Of a stretch of DNA of 64,000 bases, positions 18,482-28,500 are shown one piece after another. The stretch's first letter is position 1. Each line of letters opens with the position of its first letter. Below the pieces are notes generated by a model. It saw nothing but the letters and a program-made list of their open reading frames with translations, made no database searches and had not been told where the DNA came from. This DNA is from Vibrio maerlii (GTDB lineage Bacteria; Pseudomonadota; Gammaproteobacteria; Enterobacterales; Vibrionaceae). A program made the position numbers and the translations under genes. The DNA lies in contig NZ_QRHC01000005.1 of assembly GCF_003415655.1 (NCBI RefSeq), positions 1 through 64,000 of the forward strand, given 5' to 3'.

Positions 18482-20134
18482 ATGTTTAAAAGCAATCGTT
18501 TTAACAACTCTTTTTCCAAAAACAACAGCTTCCAAAAATCTCTTCTTGCTAGCTTGGTAATCGCTTGCCTGCCAGCAACTGCCGCAACAATTCCAGACAA
18601 TGTAACGCTTGCTGACGAACAACACATCGTTCGCGGTAATGATGCTGAAGTCGCAACTCTCGATCCGGCCAATGCCGAAGGTTTACCAGAGATGCATGTT
18701 ATTCGAGACATCTTCGAAGGCTTAGTGATTCAAGACAAAGATGGCAACGTGATTCCAGGTGTCGCGACCTCTTGGGAAACGTCTGACAACCAGACGTTCG
18801 TATTCAAACTAAGACAAGATGCTAAATGGTCTAACGGTGAACCCGTTACGGCGCACGACTTTGTGTACAGCTTAAAGCGCGCCATTGATCCGAACTTTGC
18901 CTCTGCAAACGGTTGGTATCTTAAACTGACAAAAATTGAAAACATCGATGCGATCATTGATGGAGAAAAGCCTGTCGATACTATTGGTGTAAAAGCGCTG
19001 GATGATTACACCCTTGAATATAAGCTAGAAAGCAAAGTCCCCTACTTTGTGGCGATGACAGGCCACACTTCGATGATGCCGGTACCTAAATCAATAGTAG
19101 AAGAACACGGCAGCAAGTGGGTATCCCCGGACCACATCGTTTCTAATGGTGCATTTACCCTAGATAAGTGGGTGGTCAATGAGCGTATTGAGCTCAAGAG
19201 AAACAATCAATACTGGGATGCGAATGACACTGTTCTCAATGCAGTGACTTACATCCCGTTCGAAAACCAAACTGCCGCGATGACTCGCTACAGTTCGGGT
19301 GAAGTTGACATCACGTCAGATGTACCTACTCAGCTAGCGCCTAAGCTGCAAAAAGAACAAGCCGATGCGTACAAGGTTGTCCCACTACTTTGTACCTACT
19401 ATTACGCCTTCAACACAACCAAAGCACCGTTTAACGATGAGCGTGTTCGTAAAGCAGCGTCGTACACTATGATGCGTGACATCATCACCGATGGTATTAC
19501 TCAAGTAGGTAATATTCCGGCTTATACCTTTACTCACAAGTACATTGCAGGCTTTGAAGCAACACAACCTGAATACGCGAGTTGGACTCAACAACAGCGT
19601 GATGAAAAGGCTCGCGAGCTATTAGCAGAGGCGGGGTATGGTCCAGAAAATCCACTGAATATGAAGCTTCTATACAACACCAGTGAAAACAACAAAGCGA
19701 TTGCGGTTGGTATTGCTTCGATGTTCAGCAAGAACTTAGGGGCAAAAGTAGAACTAGAGAACCAAGAATGGAAGTCATACCTAGTTGCGCGCAGAGCGGG
19801 TGAGTTTGACGTGATCCGTACTTCTTGGTGTGGTGACTACAACGAGGCTTCAACCTTCCTGACTCTGTTAACATCAGACAGCGATGGTAACTACGCGTTC
19901 TATAAGAGCGATAGCTACGACAAAGCGATTGAAAATGCGCTAAGTGCGACTTCAGAATCGGAAAGATTTAAGTACTACGACGAATCAGAGGCTATCCTAA
20001 GTAAAGACATGCCAATCGCACCGATTTACTACTACATGCAAGCTCGCTTAGTTCGTCCAAATGTAGGTGGCTTCCCAACCAATAACGTAGAGGGACGTAT
20101 CTACTCAAAAGACTTGTATCGTATTGCAGACTAA
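18482..20134 (+). CDS. Peptide ABC transporter substrate-binding protein (OppA/MppA-like)
   Basis: 550 residues. An N-terminal signal peptide (hydrophobic LLASLVIACLPATAATI) directs it to the periplasm. The mature part is an SBP_bac_5 protein: VRGNDAEVATLDPANAEG, then LRQDAKWSNGEPVTAHDFVYSLKR, and later NVEGRIYSKDLYRI. It follows OppA/MppA closely in length and motifs. No permease or ATPase gene is adjacent, so it probably lends specificity to an Opp transporter elsewhere, as MppA does in E. coli. The three downstream genes degrade murein tripeptide, so L-Ala-gamma-D-Glu-mDAP is the likely ligand. The generic alternative is oligopeptide binding. Confidence 0.88.
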   Translation: MFKSNRFNNSFSKNNSFQKSLLASLVIACLPATAATIPDNVTLADEQHIVRGNDAEVATLDPANAEGLPEMHVIRDIFEGLVIQDKDGNVIPGVATSWETSDNQTFVFKLRQDAKWSNGEPVTAHDFVYSLKRAIDPNFASANGWYLKLTKIENIDAIIDGEKPVDTIGVKALDDYTLEYKLESKVPYFVAMTGHTSMMPVPKSIVEEHGSKWVSPDHIVSNGAFTLDKWVVNERIELKRNNQYWDANDTVLNAVTYIPFENQTAAMTRYSSGEVDITSDVPTQLAPKLQKEQADAYKVVPLLCTYYYAFNTTKAPFNDERVRKAASYTMMRDIITDGITQVGNIPAYTFTHKYIAGFEATQPEYASWTQQQRDEKARELLAEAGYGPENPLNMKLLYNTSENNKAIAVGIASMFSKNLGAKVELENQEWKSYLVARRAGEFDVIRTSWCGDYNEASTFLTLLTSDSDGNYAFYKSDSYDKAIENALSATSESERFKYYDESEAILSKDMPIAPIYYYMQARLVRPNVGGFPTNNVEGRIYSKDLYRIAD

Positions 20135-20170
20135 TGTCGGTGTGACTCGTTATTTGAGAAGATTACCTCG

Positions 20171-20878
20171 ATGGATATGAAGCAATTACGTACGCGCTCT
20201 GAACGCGCCTCTTTCGAAGTCAATCCAGTCAAATATGGACAATCCGTATTAGGTGCCCCATTACTCTATTTTCCCGCCCAAACGGGTGAGGAAAATAGAG
20301 GGCTTATCATCGCCGGTACTCACGGCGATGAAACAGCTTCCATGGTGGCACTCTCTTGCGCGATTCGCTCTATTCAAGCTGGAACGTTAAAACACGATGT
20401 TGTGATTTCAGTCAACCCTGATGGAAACCAACTAGGCACGCGTGCAAACGCCAACCAAGTCGACTTAAACCGCGCTTTTCCAACCACAAATTGGAATTCT
20501 AGTGATGAGGTCTACCGATGGAGTACCAATAGTGACGTCAGAGACGTGAAAGTCAGCACTGGCTCAGAGTTTCCCAGAGAGCCAGAAGTGACTCACTTAA
20601 TCGAGCTAATAAACGAGAGAAAGCCAGAGTTTATTGTCAGCTTTCACGACCCACTCGCCTGTGTTGATGACCCTGACAAAACCGAACTTGCCCACTGGCT
20701 TGCGAGTAAGTTTAACTTACCTCTGGTCGAAGACGTAGGCTACGACACTCCAGGATCGTTTGGCACTTGGTGTAAAGAGCAAACGATTCCGTGCGTGACC
20801 GTCGAATTCCCACCCATTTCCAATGATGAAGCCATCGAAGACTATCTTTTACCGATGGTTGAGTTGCTACAAAAGTAA
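20171..20878 (+). CDS. mpaA: Murein peptide amidase MpaA (M14 zinc carboxypeptidase fold)
   Basis: 235 residues. MpaA cleaves the gamma-D-Glu-mDAP bond of murein tripeptide in the cytoplasm. The zinc site appears as GTHGDET (HxxE) near residue 57, with DLNRAFPTTNW, SFHDPLACVDD (third ligand His) and VTVEFPP (catalytic Glu) following in M14 order. There is no signal peptide, consistent with a cytosolic recycling enzyme. It lies 36 bp after the binding-protein gene and 10 bp before the serine hydrolase, in one operon. Confidence 0.9.
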   Translation: MDMKQLRTRSERASFEVNPVKYGQSVLGAPLLYFPAQTGEENRGLIIAGTHGDETASMVALSCAIRSIQAGTLKHDVVISVNPDGNQLGTRANANQVDLNRAFPTTNWNSSDEVYRWSTNSDVRDVKVSTGSEFPREPEVTHLIELINERKPEFIVSFHDPLACVDDPDKTELAHWLASKFNLPLVEDVGYDTPGSFGTWCKEQTIPCVTVEFPPISNDEAIEDYLLPMVELLQK

Positions 20879-20888
20879 TAGGTAAATC

Positions 20889-21764
20889 GTGACCGATTTA
20901 ATGCAAAATAACACCGTATTACCTGAAAATAACACCGACTTTGACACCTATAGGGAGGAATTCGAAGCTGACAATATCGGGCTCTACCTCGCCAGTGCCC
21001 ATACTCCGGACAAACCGATTGTATCGATTAATAGTGATTTTAGTTTCTATCCTGCAAGTGTATGTAAGTTGTTCTACTTAGCTTGCTTCTATGACAAGGT
21101 GCAAAACCGAGAACTTGAAGCCGATGATGAAGATTGGCGCGCAATCCATAACATGGTTGCTCAGTCTTCAAATGATGCAACGGGTTATATTCTGAACCGT
21201 CTTTGTGACACTTCAACGGGAGCAAAGCTAAAGGAAGCAAAACTGCAACCATGGTTGGAGAAACGAAAAACTGTCCAGAAATGGTTAGCGACCCACTCCC
21301 CGAACATTCCTCAAGATCAATATCAGCTCTATCACTCTACTTTCGATGAAAGCCCTTATGGCAGAGATAAACAAGCGAGAGAGGTGCTTGGTGGAAATCT
21401 GGTCTCCCCCTTTGCCTGCGCTCAAATGATGGCGAGTATTTTTGAAGAAAATACCTTTCAGCCCGAATATCAACAGCAAATAAAGCAACTGCTTTCCAAA
21501 AACAATGGAGACAACCGATTCGCTGCAGATGGCTTTGACCAAGTTACTCCCTTTATCGGAGGTGCTCTACCTGAAAATGCTAACTACTGGAGTAAAGCGG
21601 GTTGGACATCATCTGTGAAACATGAAACCGCTTATATCACTCTGAACAAACAAGATTCTTACGTTGTTTCAATATTCACCAAAGGTGAGGAGTTAGTAGA
21701 AGATGAGTATCTGTTTTCAGAACTAACCCAACGCCTATTGGCATCTTTAAACGCTAATGGATGA
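20889..21764 (+). CDS. Class A beta-lactamase-fold serine hydrolase
   Basis: 291 residues. The beta-lactamase/penicillin-binding fold motifs are visible: SxxK as SVCK (context YPASVCKLFYLACFYD), SxN as SSN in MVAQSSNDATGYILNRL, and a KTG-like KAG in YWSKAGWTSS. There is no signal peptide, so unlike true beta-lactamases it should stay in the cytoplasm. A role in peptide or murein-fragment hydrolysis is inferred from its place between mpaA and ycjG. GTG 20889 is chosen because AGG lies eight bases upstream. ATG at 20901 is possible. Confidence 0.8.
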   Translation: MTDLMQNNTVLPENNTDFDTYREEFEADNIGLYLASAHTPDKPIVSINSDFSFYPASVCKLFYLACFYDKVQNRELEADDEDWRAIHNMVAQSSNDATGYILNRLCDTSTGAKLKEAKLQPWLEKRKTVQKWLATHSPNIPQDQYQLYHSTFDESPYGRDKQAREVLGGNLVSPFACAQMMASIFEENTFQPEYQQQIKQLLSKNNGDNRFAADGFDQVTPFIGGALPENANYWSKAGWTSSVKHETAYITLNKQDSYVVSIFTKGEELVEDEYLFSELTQRLLASLNANG

Positions 21765-21773
21765 AAATAAACG

Positions 21774-22745
21774 ATGATCAAGATAGACGCTCAACCGCAC
21801 AGCATCGAACTTGCCACTCCTTTTGTCATATCACGAGGAGCACGAACTCACTGTCACACCGTAAGAGTCACTGTCTCTTTTGACGATAACCAAGGCATTG
21901 GCGAATGTACCCCCTACCCAAGGTATGGTGAGAGTGTTGATTCGGTGATCGAACAAATTAACAGTTGGATTGAAGATCTACACAGACTCAAGCCTAAAGC
22001 GGCGAAGCAACAGTTACAAACCAAGCCAGCCGGCGCTGCGCGTAACGCTCTCGACTGCGCCTTATGGGATTTACTTGGCAAAATAGAGGGTAAGACATTC
22101 CCTTCCCCACACTTCGATATCAATAGCTCGATTGAAACGGCAATGACTGTGTCTGTCGGTAATGCTGAGACGATGGCTCGACAAGCAAAGCAATATGTCG
22201 AACAAGGCGCGACTTTGCTAAAGGTAAAGCTGGATGCAGATGATGTTATTGAGCGGGTGGCAGCCGTGAGAGCAGCTGCTCCAGACTGCAAAATCATTCT
22301 CGATGCCAACGAGGCGTGGCAATCGTTAGATCTTGCCTCTCTATTTGTGCAGCTCGCCCCATACAACATAGCTATGATTGAACAGCCGCTCCCGTCAGGA
22401 GAAGATCAATCGCTGGCAAACATCGCCCACCCTATTCCACTCTGTGCAGATGAGAGCTGTCATACCCGAAGCGAGTTAGCTGAGTTATCCGGTCTATACG
22501 AAATGATCAACATTAAGCTCGATAAAACTGGCGGTTTAACAGAAGCACTGTTGCTAGAACAGCAAGCTAGAGAGCAAGGTTTTACGATCATGGTTGGCTG
22601 CATGCTAGGCACATCAGTAGCCATGAAAGCCGCATTACCAATCGCGACAAGGGCTGAAATCGTCGACTTAGATGGACCAGTGTTACTTGGGCAAGATATA
22701 GAAGATGGATTGAAATATCACTCAGGGAAGCTTCATTTAGACTAG
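21774..22745 (+). CDS. ycjG: L-Ala-D/L-Glu epimerase
   Basis: 323 residues of the enolase superfamily, muconate-lactonizing subgroup. Metal and catalytic residues are in place: LKVKLD (KxK), ILDANEAW (Asp), IEQPLP (Glu), CADESCH (Asp) and NIKLDKTGG (second Lys). The enzyme converts L-Ala-D-Glu, released by MpaA, to L-Ala-L-Glu for peptidase digestion. It is the last gene of the murein-peptide operon, 9 bp after the hydrolase, and is followed by a strong terminator. Confidence 0.9.
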   Translation: MIKIDAQPHSIELATPFVISRGARTHCHTVRVTVSFDDNQGIGECTPYPRYGESVDSVIEQINSWIEDLHRLKPKAAKQQLQTKPAGAARNALDCALWDLLGKIEGKTFPSPHFDINSSIETAMTVSVGNAETMARQAKQYVEQGATLLKVKLDADDVIERVAAVRAAAPDCKIILDANEAWQSLDLASLFVQLAPYNIAMIEQPLPSGEDQSLANIAHPIPLCADESCHTRSELAELSGLYEMINIKLDKTGGLTEALLLEQQAREQGFTIMVGCMLGTSVAMKAALPIATRAEIVDLDGPVLLGQDIEDGLKYHSGKLHLD

Positions 22746-22761
22746 CTCTACGAATAAAACT

Positions 22762-22788
22762 AACCCCAGCATTTTTACTGGGGTTTTC
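22762..22788 (+). terminator. Rho-independent terminator of the murein-peptide operon
   Basis: AACCCCAG and CTGGGGTT form an 8-bp stem around a short AT-rich loop, followed by TTT. It lies just after the ycjG stop. Confidence 0.85.
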
Positions 22789-22882
22789 TGATTATAGGCA
22801 TCAGCCTTAACAAACAGAGCTCTACAATCTTCTATCTTGATAGTGTTACACTCTGCGCATCAGAATTACCGAGAAACAACTC

Positions 22883-23221
22883 ATGTTTATCCACCGTGTT
22901 AACGACATCGACTGGTTAGTGATTACCGCTTTTGAAGAGCTTAAGCCTCTATTTATAGAAGAAGCTGGTCCGATTCCCTCTTACTTTTCTACCACCAGCG
23001 AGTTGAGCTTAATTGACCAAGCTAAGCGTGCTTATGGATATTTACCCACGCTAAAAGGCGTGATCACAGATACAGGTACCTATCAGAGGCCGGACAATGA
23101 AGAAGACCTGAACCCACAACTTGCGTGTATTGTTGAGGGACGTGGTCGAGTGTTTATCTATCACGGCAGCTTTGTTGCTTTTGTGGATGACGAACAAACC
23201 TTTATTACTCGAATGGATTAA
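22883..23221 (+). CDS. Conserved-looking hypothetical protein, 112 aa
   Basis: I do not recognise a family. The product is soluble and acidic, with an aromatic N-terminus (FIHRVNDIDWLVI) and no signal peptide or membrane segment. It stands alone, with a terminator upstream (22762-22788) and another after it (23252-23280). A promoter must therefore lie in the 94 bp before it. GAGAAAC precedes the ATG and could serve as a weak ribosome binding site. Confidence 0.6.
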   Translation: MFIHRVNDIDWLVITAFEELKPLFIEEAGPIPSYFSTTSELSLIDQAKRAYGYLPTLKGVITDTGTYQRPDNEEDLNPQLACIVEGRGRVFIYHGSFVAFVDDEQTFITRMD

Positions 23222-23251
23222 TAATAATCCTTAAGCTGGAATAGATGTACG

Positions 23252-23280
23252 AGCGCCCCTCAAAGAAAGGGGCCGCTTTT
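23252..23280 (+). terminator. Terminator after the 112-aa hypothetical gene
   Basis: AGCGCCCCT pairs with AGGGGCCGCT (one bulged base) around CAAAGA and is followed by TTTT. Confidence 0.75.
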
Positions 23281-23292
23281 AGCTTAGGCGTA

Positions 23293-23703
23293 TTAGTTCA
23301 AGTGATTAATAACAACACCTACTTTACTATCGAGATCAATCACTATCACCTTCATTATGCTATTGCTACAGTATGGGATAAGCACTTCAAAAGTCTGAGA
23401 ATTTCTTTGACTTCGTAAAGTTCCAAACTGCTTGTCATCTGAAGTCACCAAGATCTCCCCATCAATGTCGCTTCCACCTTTTTTCAATGAAAATGAAGTA
23501 AGTTCGAGTGCCTCGAACGCTCCATCAATAAGCGCTAAATGATAGTCACCGGCATCACAATGATTATCCTCCAGAACACAGTTGATAAACTCGATACCTG
23601 TTACTTCTGAAACAAATTCCATTTTTTTATCCAGCTTAAAAATTTCAGGCAGCATGAAACCAATGGCTAAGAAAATGAAAACACCTACGAGTTTAATCCA
23701 CAT
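23293..23703 (-). CDS. Hypothetical periplasmic-facing membrane protein, 136 aa
   Basis: Residues 2-20 form one hydrophobic helix (KLVGVFIFLAIGFMLPEIF), either a signal anchor or an uncleaved signal. The rest is a soluble domain with three cysteines (FINCVLEDNHCDAGD and PYCSN) that could form disulfides outside the cytoplasm. It starts two bases after the stop of the chemotaxis receptor gene, so it is translated from the same message. An accessory role for that receptor is inference. I do not recognise the family. Confidence 0.6.
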   Translation of the reverse strand: MWIKLVGVFIFLAIGFMLPEIFKLDKKMEFVSEVTGIEFINCVLEDNHCDAGDYHLALIDGAFEALELTSFSLKKGGSDIDGEILVTSDDKQFGTLRSQRNSQTFEVLIPYCSNSIMKVIVIDLDSKVGVVINHLN

Positions 23704-23705
23704 TT

Positions 23706-25166
23706 TTAGGAGATAAAGCGTTCACTTGTCTGATTCAACTCATCAATTGATTGTGTCAGTTCGTCAATAGATAGTTTTTGGCTCTCTGACTGCTGCGCTA
23801 TGATACTTGATGAGCGGTTAACCCCCGACATAGTCTCTGTTATTTGGTCCAATGTCATAGACTGCTCACCGACAGCATTAGCTACTTGATACATTTGCTT
23901 ATTCACATCTTCAACATTAATCGACACTTGCTGCGTCGCATCAATAATATCGTTAACAGATCGGTACACCTCATCAGAATAATCGATAACATTAACGATA
24001 TTCTTCGTGGACAATTTAATGTTCTTATCTAGTACGGATAATGACTGATTAATTTCTTCTACGCTCGCGTTTGTTCGAGTAGCCAACTGTCGAACCTCAT
24101 CGGCAACCACAGCAAACCCTCTACCAGCTTCACCTGCTCGAGCCGCTTCTATAGAAGCGTTGAGTGCTAGGAGATTAGTTTGCTCAGAAATCCCTGTAAT
24201 CGTCTCTAAAATATTATGAATGCTTTCAGTATCTTTAGTGACGTTAACAACATTTTCCTGGGTTTCATGCACTGTCGCTCTTAGTGACTCGAGCGTCACA
24301 CGGCAATTTGAAGATTTTTCTAACGCATTAGCGCTAAAATCACTTGCGCACTGGGTTGTATCATTACACGTTTGAGCCGTTGCAGACATACTGTGAAATG
24401 AATGACCTAGTTCTTCGATCGCCGCGGCTACCATTTCCGCGTTTTCAGCATTTTGAGAAACCTCTCGATCAACAGTGATAATGTTGTTCGAAAAATTTCC
24501 AGACACATTTTGCAGGCTGTGTATCGCTTGTTTTTGCGTTGCGACCATACCTTGCAACTGGGTAACTAAACTATTGAAACGATTATAGAAATCATCACCC
24601 TTTTCAAGGGGGATATTTAAATGCAACTTGTCTTCCTGAACCAACTTCTCAACAGATTGAGTGACGTATTCAGTCCTGCGTATACTTTGCGCAAGATTCA
24701 ACGATGCATACATCGTGATGCTAGCTTGGAAGACGGCGTACAAACAATGCTCTATTACCATATTAAGGCTCCCGCCTTGCGGAAATATGTATATTGGCAC
24801 ACCAGAGTTTTGAAGCATGAAGAATCCAACGTGATGAATTGCTGCTGCGACTAGAGTATGCAACACCATCAACCAGTCGTTATATAAGACCATTAGCCCT
24901 AGCAAAATGAAGACTTCGAAGTGCAGCATCACATCACCATAAGCCTGATGTATATGCAAAGCAACGAACCCATACATCACATACGGAATAGCAAAGCGGA
25001 ACCTTTGATTATTCATGGAAAAAGCGGCAACCGTGAGCACTAACCCGACGATCAAATCTGTGGTAGAGAAGCCATATCGAAAGAAATAAACGAGGGTCAG
25101 CAACGATAATGGGGTCGCTATAACGTATGTTTTATCTTTAAAATTGAGTACTCGGCTAAAGATCAT
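23706..25166 (-). CDS. Methyl-accepting chemotaxis protein with multi-pass membrane sensor
   Basis: 486 residues. The N-terminal 165 residues contain about six hydrophobic helices and no classical periplasmic ligand domain, so the sensor is membrane-embedded (MASE-like). Several His residues ([15 protein letters not shown]) lie at helix ends. The C-terminal half is a standard signalling coiled coil with the conserved tip [20 protein letters not shown] followed by [15 protein letters not shown]. No C-terminal CheR pentapeptide is visible. It heads a two-gene operon with the 136-aa protein. The signal sensed is unknown. Confidence 0.9.
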   Translation of the reverse strand: MIFSRVLNFKDKTYVIATPLSLLTLVYFFRYGFSTTDLIVGLVLTVAAFSMNNQRFRFAIPYVMYGFVALHIHQAYGDVMLHFEVFILLGLMVLYNDWLMVLHTLVAAAIHHVGFFMLQNSGVPIYIFPQGGSLNMVIEHCLYAVFQASITMYASLNLAQSIRRTEYVTQSVEKLVQEDKLHLNIPLEKGDDFYNRFNSLVTQLQGMVATQKQAIHSLQNVSGNFSNNIITVDREVSQNAENAEMVAAAIEELGHSFHSMSATAQTCNDTTQCASDFSANALEKSSNCRVTLESLRATVHETQENVVNVTKDTESIHNILETITGISEQTNLLALNASIEAARAGEAGRGFAVVADEVRQLATRTNASVEEINQSLSVLDKNIKLSTKNIVNVIDYSDEVYRSVNDIIDATQQVSINVEDVNKQMYQVANAVGEQSMTLDQITETMSGVNRSSSIIAQQSESQKLSIDELTQSIDELNQTSERFIS

Positions 25167-25502
25167 TTTTATTCCTACATCTATCCTTCAAATTGCTAAG
25201 GTTTTTCTGTTCGTCATATTTATTGCGGCTCAAACTATTGAGCTCACCAGCAGTTACACTAACGCAACCTAACACCACAAAAATTAACACTATCACAACC
25301 AATCAAACAGAACAATATCCCATTTATTTTAAAGGTGGCCGCTAGAGTCCCACGTTAAATAGAGGAATTTTGAGATTATAGGAACCCACGCTTGAGCGGA
25401 TTTGGCTGATACCTAAAACAACGTTAAAGTTTGCTCAGTTCGCCAACCTTTGCGGTAAAAAAAAGGAGGCATTTTGCCTCCTTCTTAATTTCACCATAGG
25501 TA
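25167..25502. other. 336-bp intergenic region between receptor promoter and giant-gene terminator
   Basis: It is AT-rich and holds the promoter zone of the minus-strand chemotaxis receptor. At its right end is the terminator of the giant surface-protein gene (25456-25484). I see no gene, RNA or repeat in the remainder. Confidence 0.5.
25456..25484 (-). terminator. Terminator of the giant surface-protein gene
   Basis: On the minus strand, AAGGAGGC and GCCTCCTT flank a five-base loop and a run of eight T follows. It lies 19 bp past the stop codon. Confidence 0.88.
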
Positions 25503-28500
25503 CTATTTAACTAGACGTGCATAAGAGACTGCCACCCGACACCACTGCTCTCTGCGAAGTAGAAATATCAGAGCAGCAATCAGCAGCATCCAACTACTTA
25601 GAGAACCACCGCTACCGCCAGAAGACGAACCACCCGTTTCATCGCTCACTGGGGCCTCACTATTAGCGAGAACAGCCACGGTGCCTGGATCTTCAACAAT
25701 ACCATTTGCTAGACCATCAGCGTCATTTGGCCCACCATCTTCTATAGTAAGCAAGATACAATCATTACCCTCTACTAAGCCTTGTGATAAACCTTCATCA
25801 TAAATCGCATCATCTGCTGCCGGGCAATTTCCATTAATATCAGCGATAGTAGAGCTGATTGAGTTACGACTGTCTTCAACAAAAGCATACCAACCCAGTT
25901 CTGGTGTGTATTTTCGATATACAGCATCTGCTGGAAGTGTATAACCAGATGGCATAGGAATAACAACGCTTACAGATATTCCTGGTTCAGCCAAACCACC
26001 AATGGCAAAATTATACAATGGTGTGGTGATAACAAAATCAGCGTCGTTAATACTCGCTGCATCATCTCCAAGAACACTGATAAGGTCTTCAAGACTAAAT
26101 GAAGCCGAGTTAACACCCACACCTAATTTCGTAGCCAAGCTACCCAAGGATAGGGATAAACCATCAAGTACTTGCATTGGTTGTTCACCCTCACCCGTTG
26201 GGAGGCGGGCAACGTTATCATCACTGTCTAGATAGTCCGCGATACCATCTCCATCACTATCTCCATAGCCTTCGTGCAGGTCATTGATACCATCGTTATC
26301 GCTATCATTTCCAACACTTAAGTCAGGTAAATCGACTACGATAAACTGGCCATCTTGGCTAACATTCAACATATCATTGGTATTATCTTCTGCGACGGTT
26401 ACAGAAAATTGATAAATACCATTAGAGAGTAAACTAGGATCAACCTCAAAGGTCGCTGTGTCATCATCAAGCAACTCATCAAACATTGCCGAATCTACCT
26501 GCCAATCGATCGTGTGTGTATCTGCCTGGTTTACATCTGTGATTGTCGCAAAAATTGTCACAAGCCCATCATCTGGATCGACCAAGATAGTATTATTACC
26601 GCCTTGAGATATAGATAAATGAAGTTGAGGTGTCACGTTATCGTCAGTCACTACAAGCTGACTTTCTGTGTTACCATCAATAAAGGCATTCTCAACGCCA
26701 TCAATGCGAAGCATAAATGAATCGGACTCACTCAACCCATCAGGAACAGAGATTGATACACTCCCACGTTGACCGGAAGTGATCTCTACATTTTCTTGCT
26801 GCACGGCAACACCATTTGTCACCAGGCTATATGAAACGGTCACTGGATAACTGCTCGCTTCACCACTTAAGAACAAGCTAACATCATAGTCGCCTCCTGC
26901 CTCAACCGTCATTTGTTCTACAAGGGTGAGTTCAGGCAAAATATTGACGAGTAATGTCACTACCGCTCTATTACCAGCATTATCAATTGCTTCCATATCG
27001 ACAATGTGTTGGCCCGATTCACGTAGTGCCTCCCCGTCAACAGTCGCATCAATATCACCATCAACCAAGTCATAAGCGGTAATTGCTAGCGCACTGTTTA
27101 AATCAGTTAAGTACCCTTGAGCATGAATATCAATAATTCCTGCACTTGTGATCGTTGGTGGGGTTGTATCAGTGACCGTAACGAGCTGCTCAGCTGTAGA
27201 CTGGTTACCCGAAGCATCGGTAGCCGTCCAGACCACTACGTGCTGCCCAACACTGAAGACGTAACTTGCACGACCATACTCTACAGTTGGATTACTATCG
27301 TTATCATCGACAACGGTTGGCTCTGGTACATAAATACGAGTGAACTCATAAACCGCTTCATAAGTGATATCGACTATGCCACTGATAACGGGCGCTACGG
27401 TATCCTTTTCACCCGGAATCAATGGGTTCTCGTCATTTACATCGAGAACACCATCACCATCGTCATCAGTGTCTTCGTTGTTACCAATCAGATCATTGTC
27501 GGTATCCAACCACTCATTAGGATCGTTCGGGAATGCATCCGAGTTATCACCGACATCGTCACTGTCCGAGTCTAACCACTCGTTTGGATCATTCGGAAAC
27601 GCGTCCGAGTTATCACCGACATTGTCACTGTCCGAGTCTAACCACTCGTTTGGATCGTTCGGGAACGCATCCGAATTATCGCCAACATCATCACTGTCTG
27701 AGTCTAGCCATTCCGTCGAATCATTATCGAATGCATCTTCATATGCCCAATAACCGTCACCATCGGCATCACGATAGACACTGCTGTTAAATACTAAAGC
27801 TGGGTATTGGGTTGATGAGCCATAATCCCAATAGGTATCCGACCATGAGTTGTCATAAGGTGTCGCACTACAGCTTTCATCGCTGGTTGAGCGAGGGCAC
27901 TGCAGTTCACTCGTGGTATAGGCGGTGCCTTGATCGCCAAAGGTGCTGGCAATGCCCGAGGCTTCGCTATCCCAGTGAGCATCATCGACGGTAAGCGTAG
28001 AGTCCGAGCTATAACCCAAGATGCCGCCAGTATTGGTATTCAAACCATCATTGGTTGTGATAGCGCCATACGCGATGACATTGGTGAACGTAGAGTCACC
28101 ATTAAGGTCACCGGCAATACCACCAATGATCGAATCACCGGTTAGATTTACGGCAGAATATGAATTGGTAATGGTGATTGGGTCGACAATATTACCAATG
28201 AGGCCGCCAATCTGCGTCTCACCTGAGATAGAGCCTTGAGCGAATACACGAGTTAACGTACCGCTACTTTCCAACTTACCAAATAGACCACCCGATTGAT
28301 CCGTGGTTGTGGTGATCTCCACGATTGCGTAGCTGTCATTCACTGTCACGTTTGCCGCATCACCGACTAAACCACCAGCAGAGTTGTACGTGTCAATCTG
28401 CCCCTCAAAGCTGGTGAAATCTAGTGTCGATGTACCCGATAGCTGACCAAACAAGCCACCTGTATCAGAGCCGATATCTTCATCCGATTCGCCTTCATTG

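Noticed and set aside
27529..27726. Regular 66-bp repeats as a possible CRISPR array
   Set aside because: The units are contiguous coding repeats without unique spacers, in frame with the TSP3 protein.
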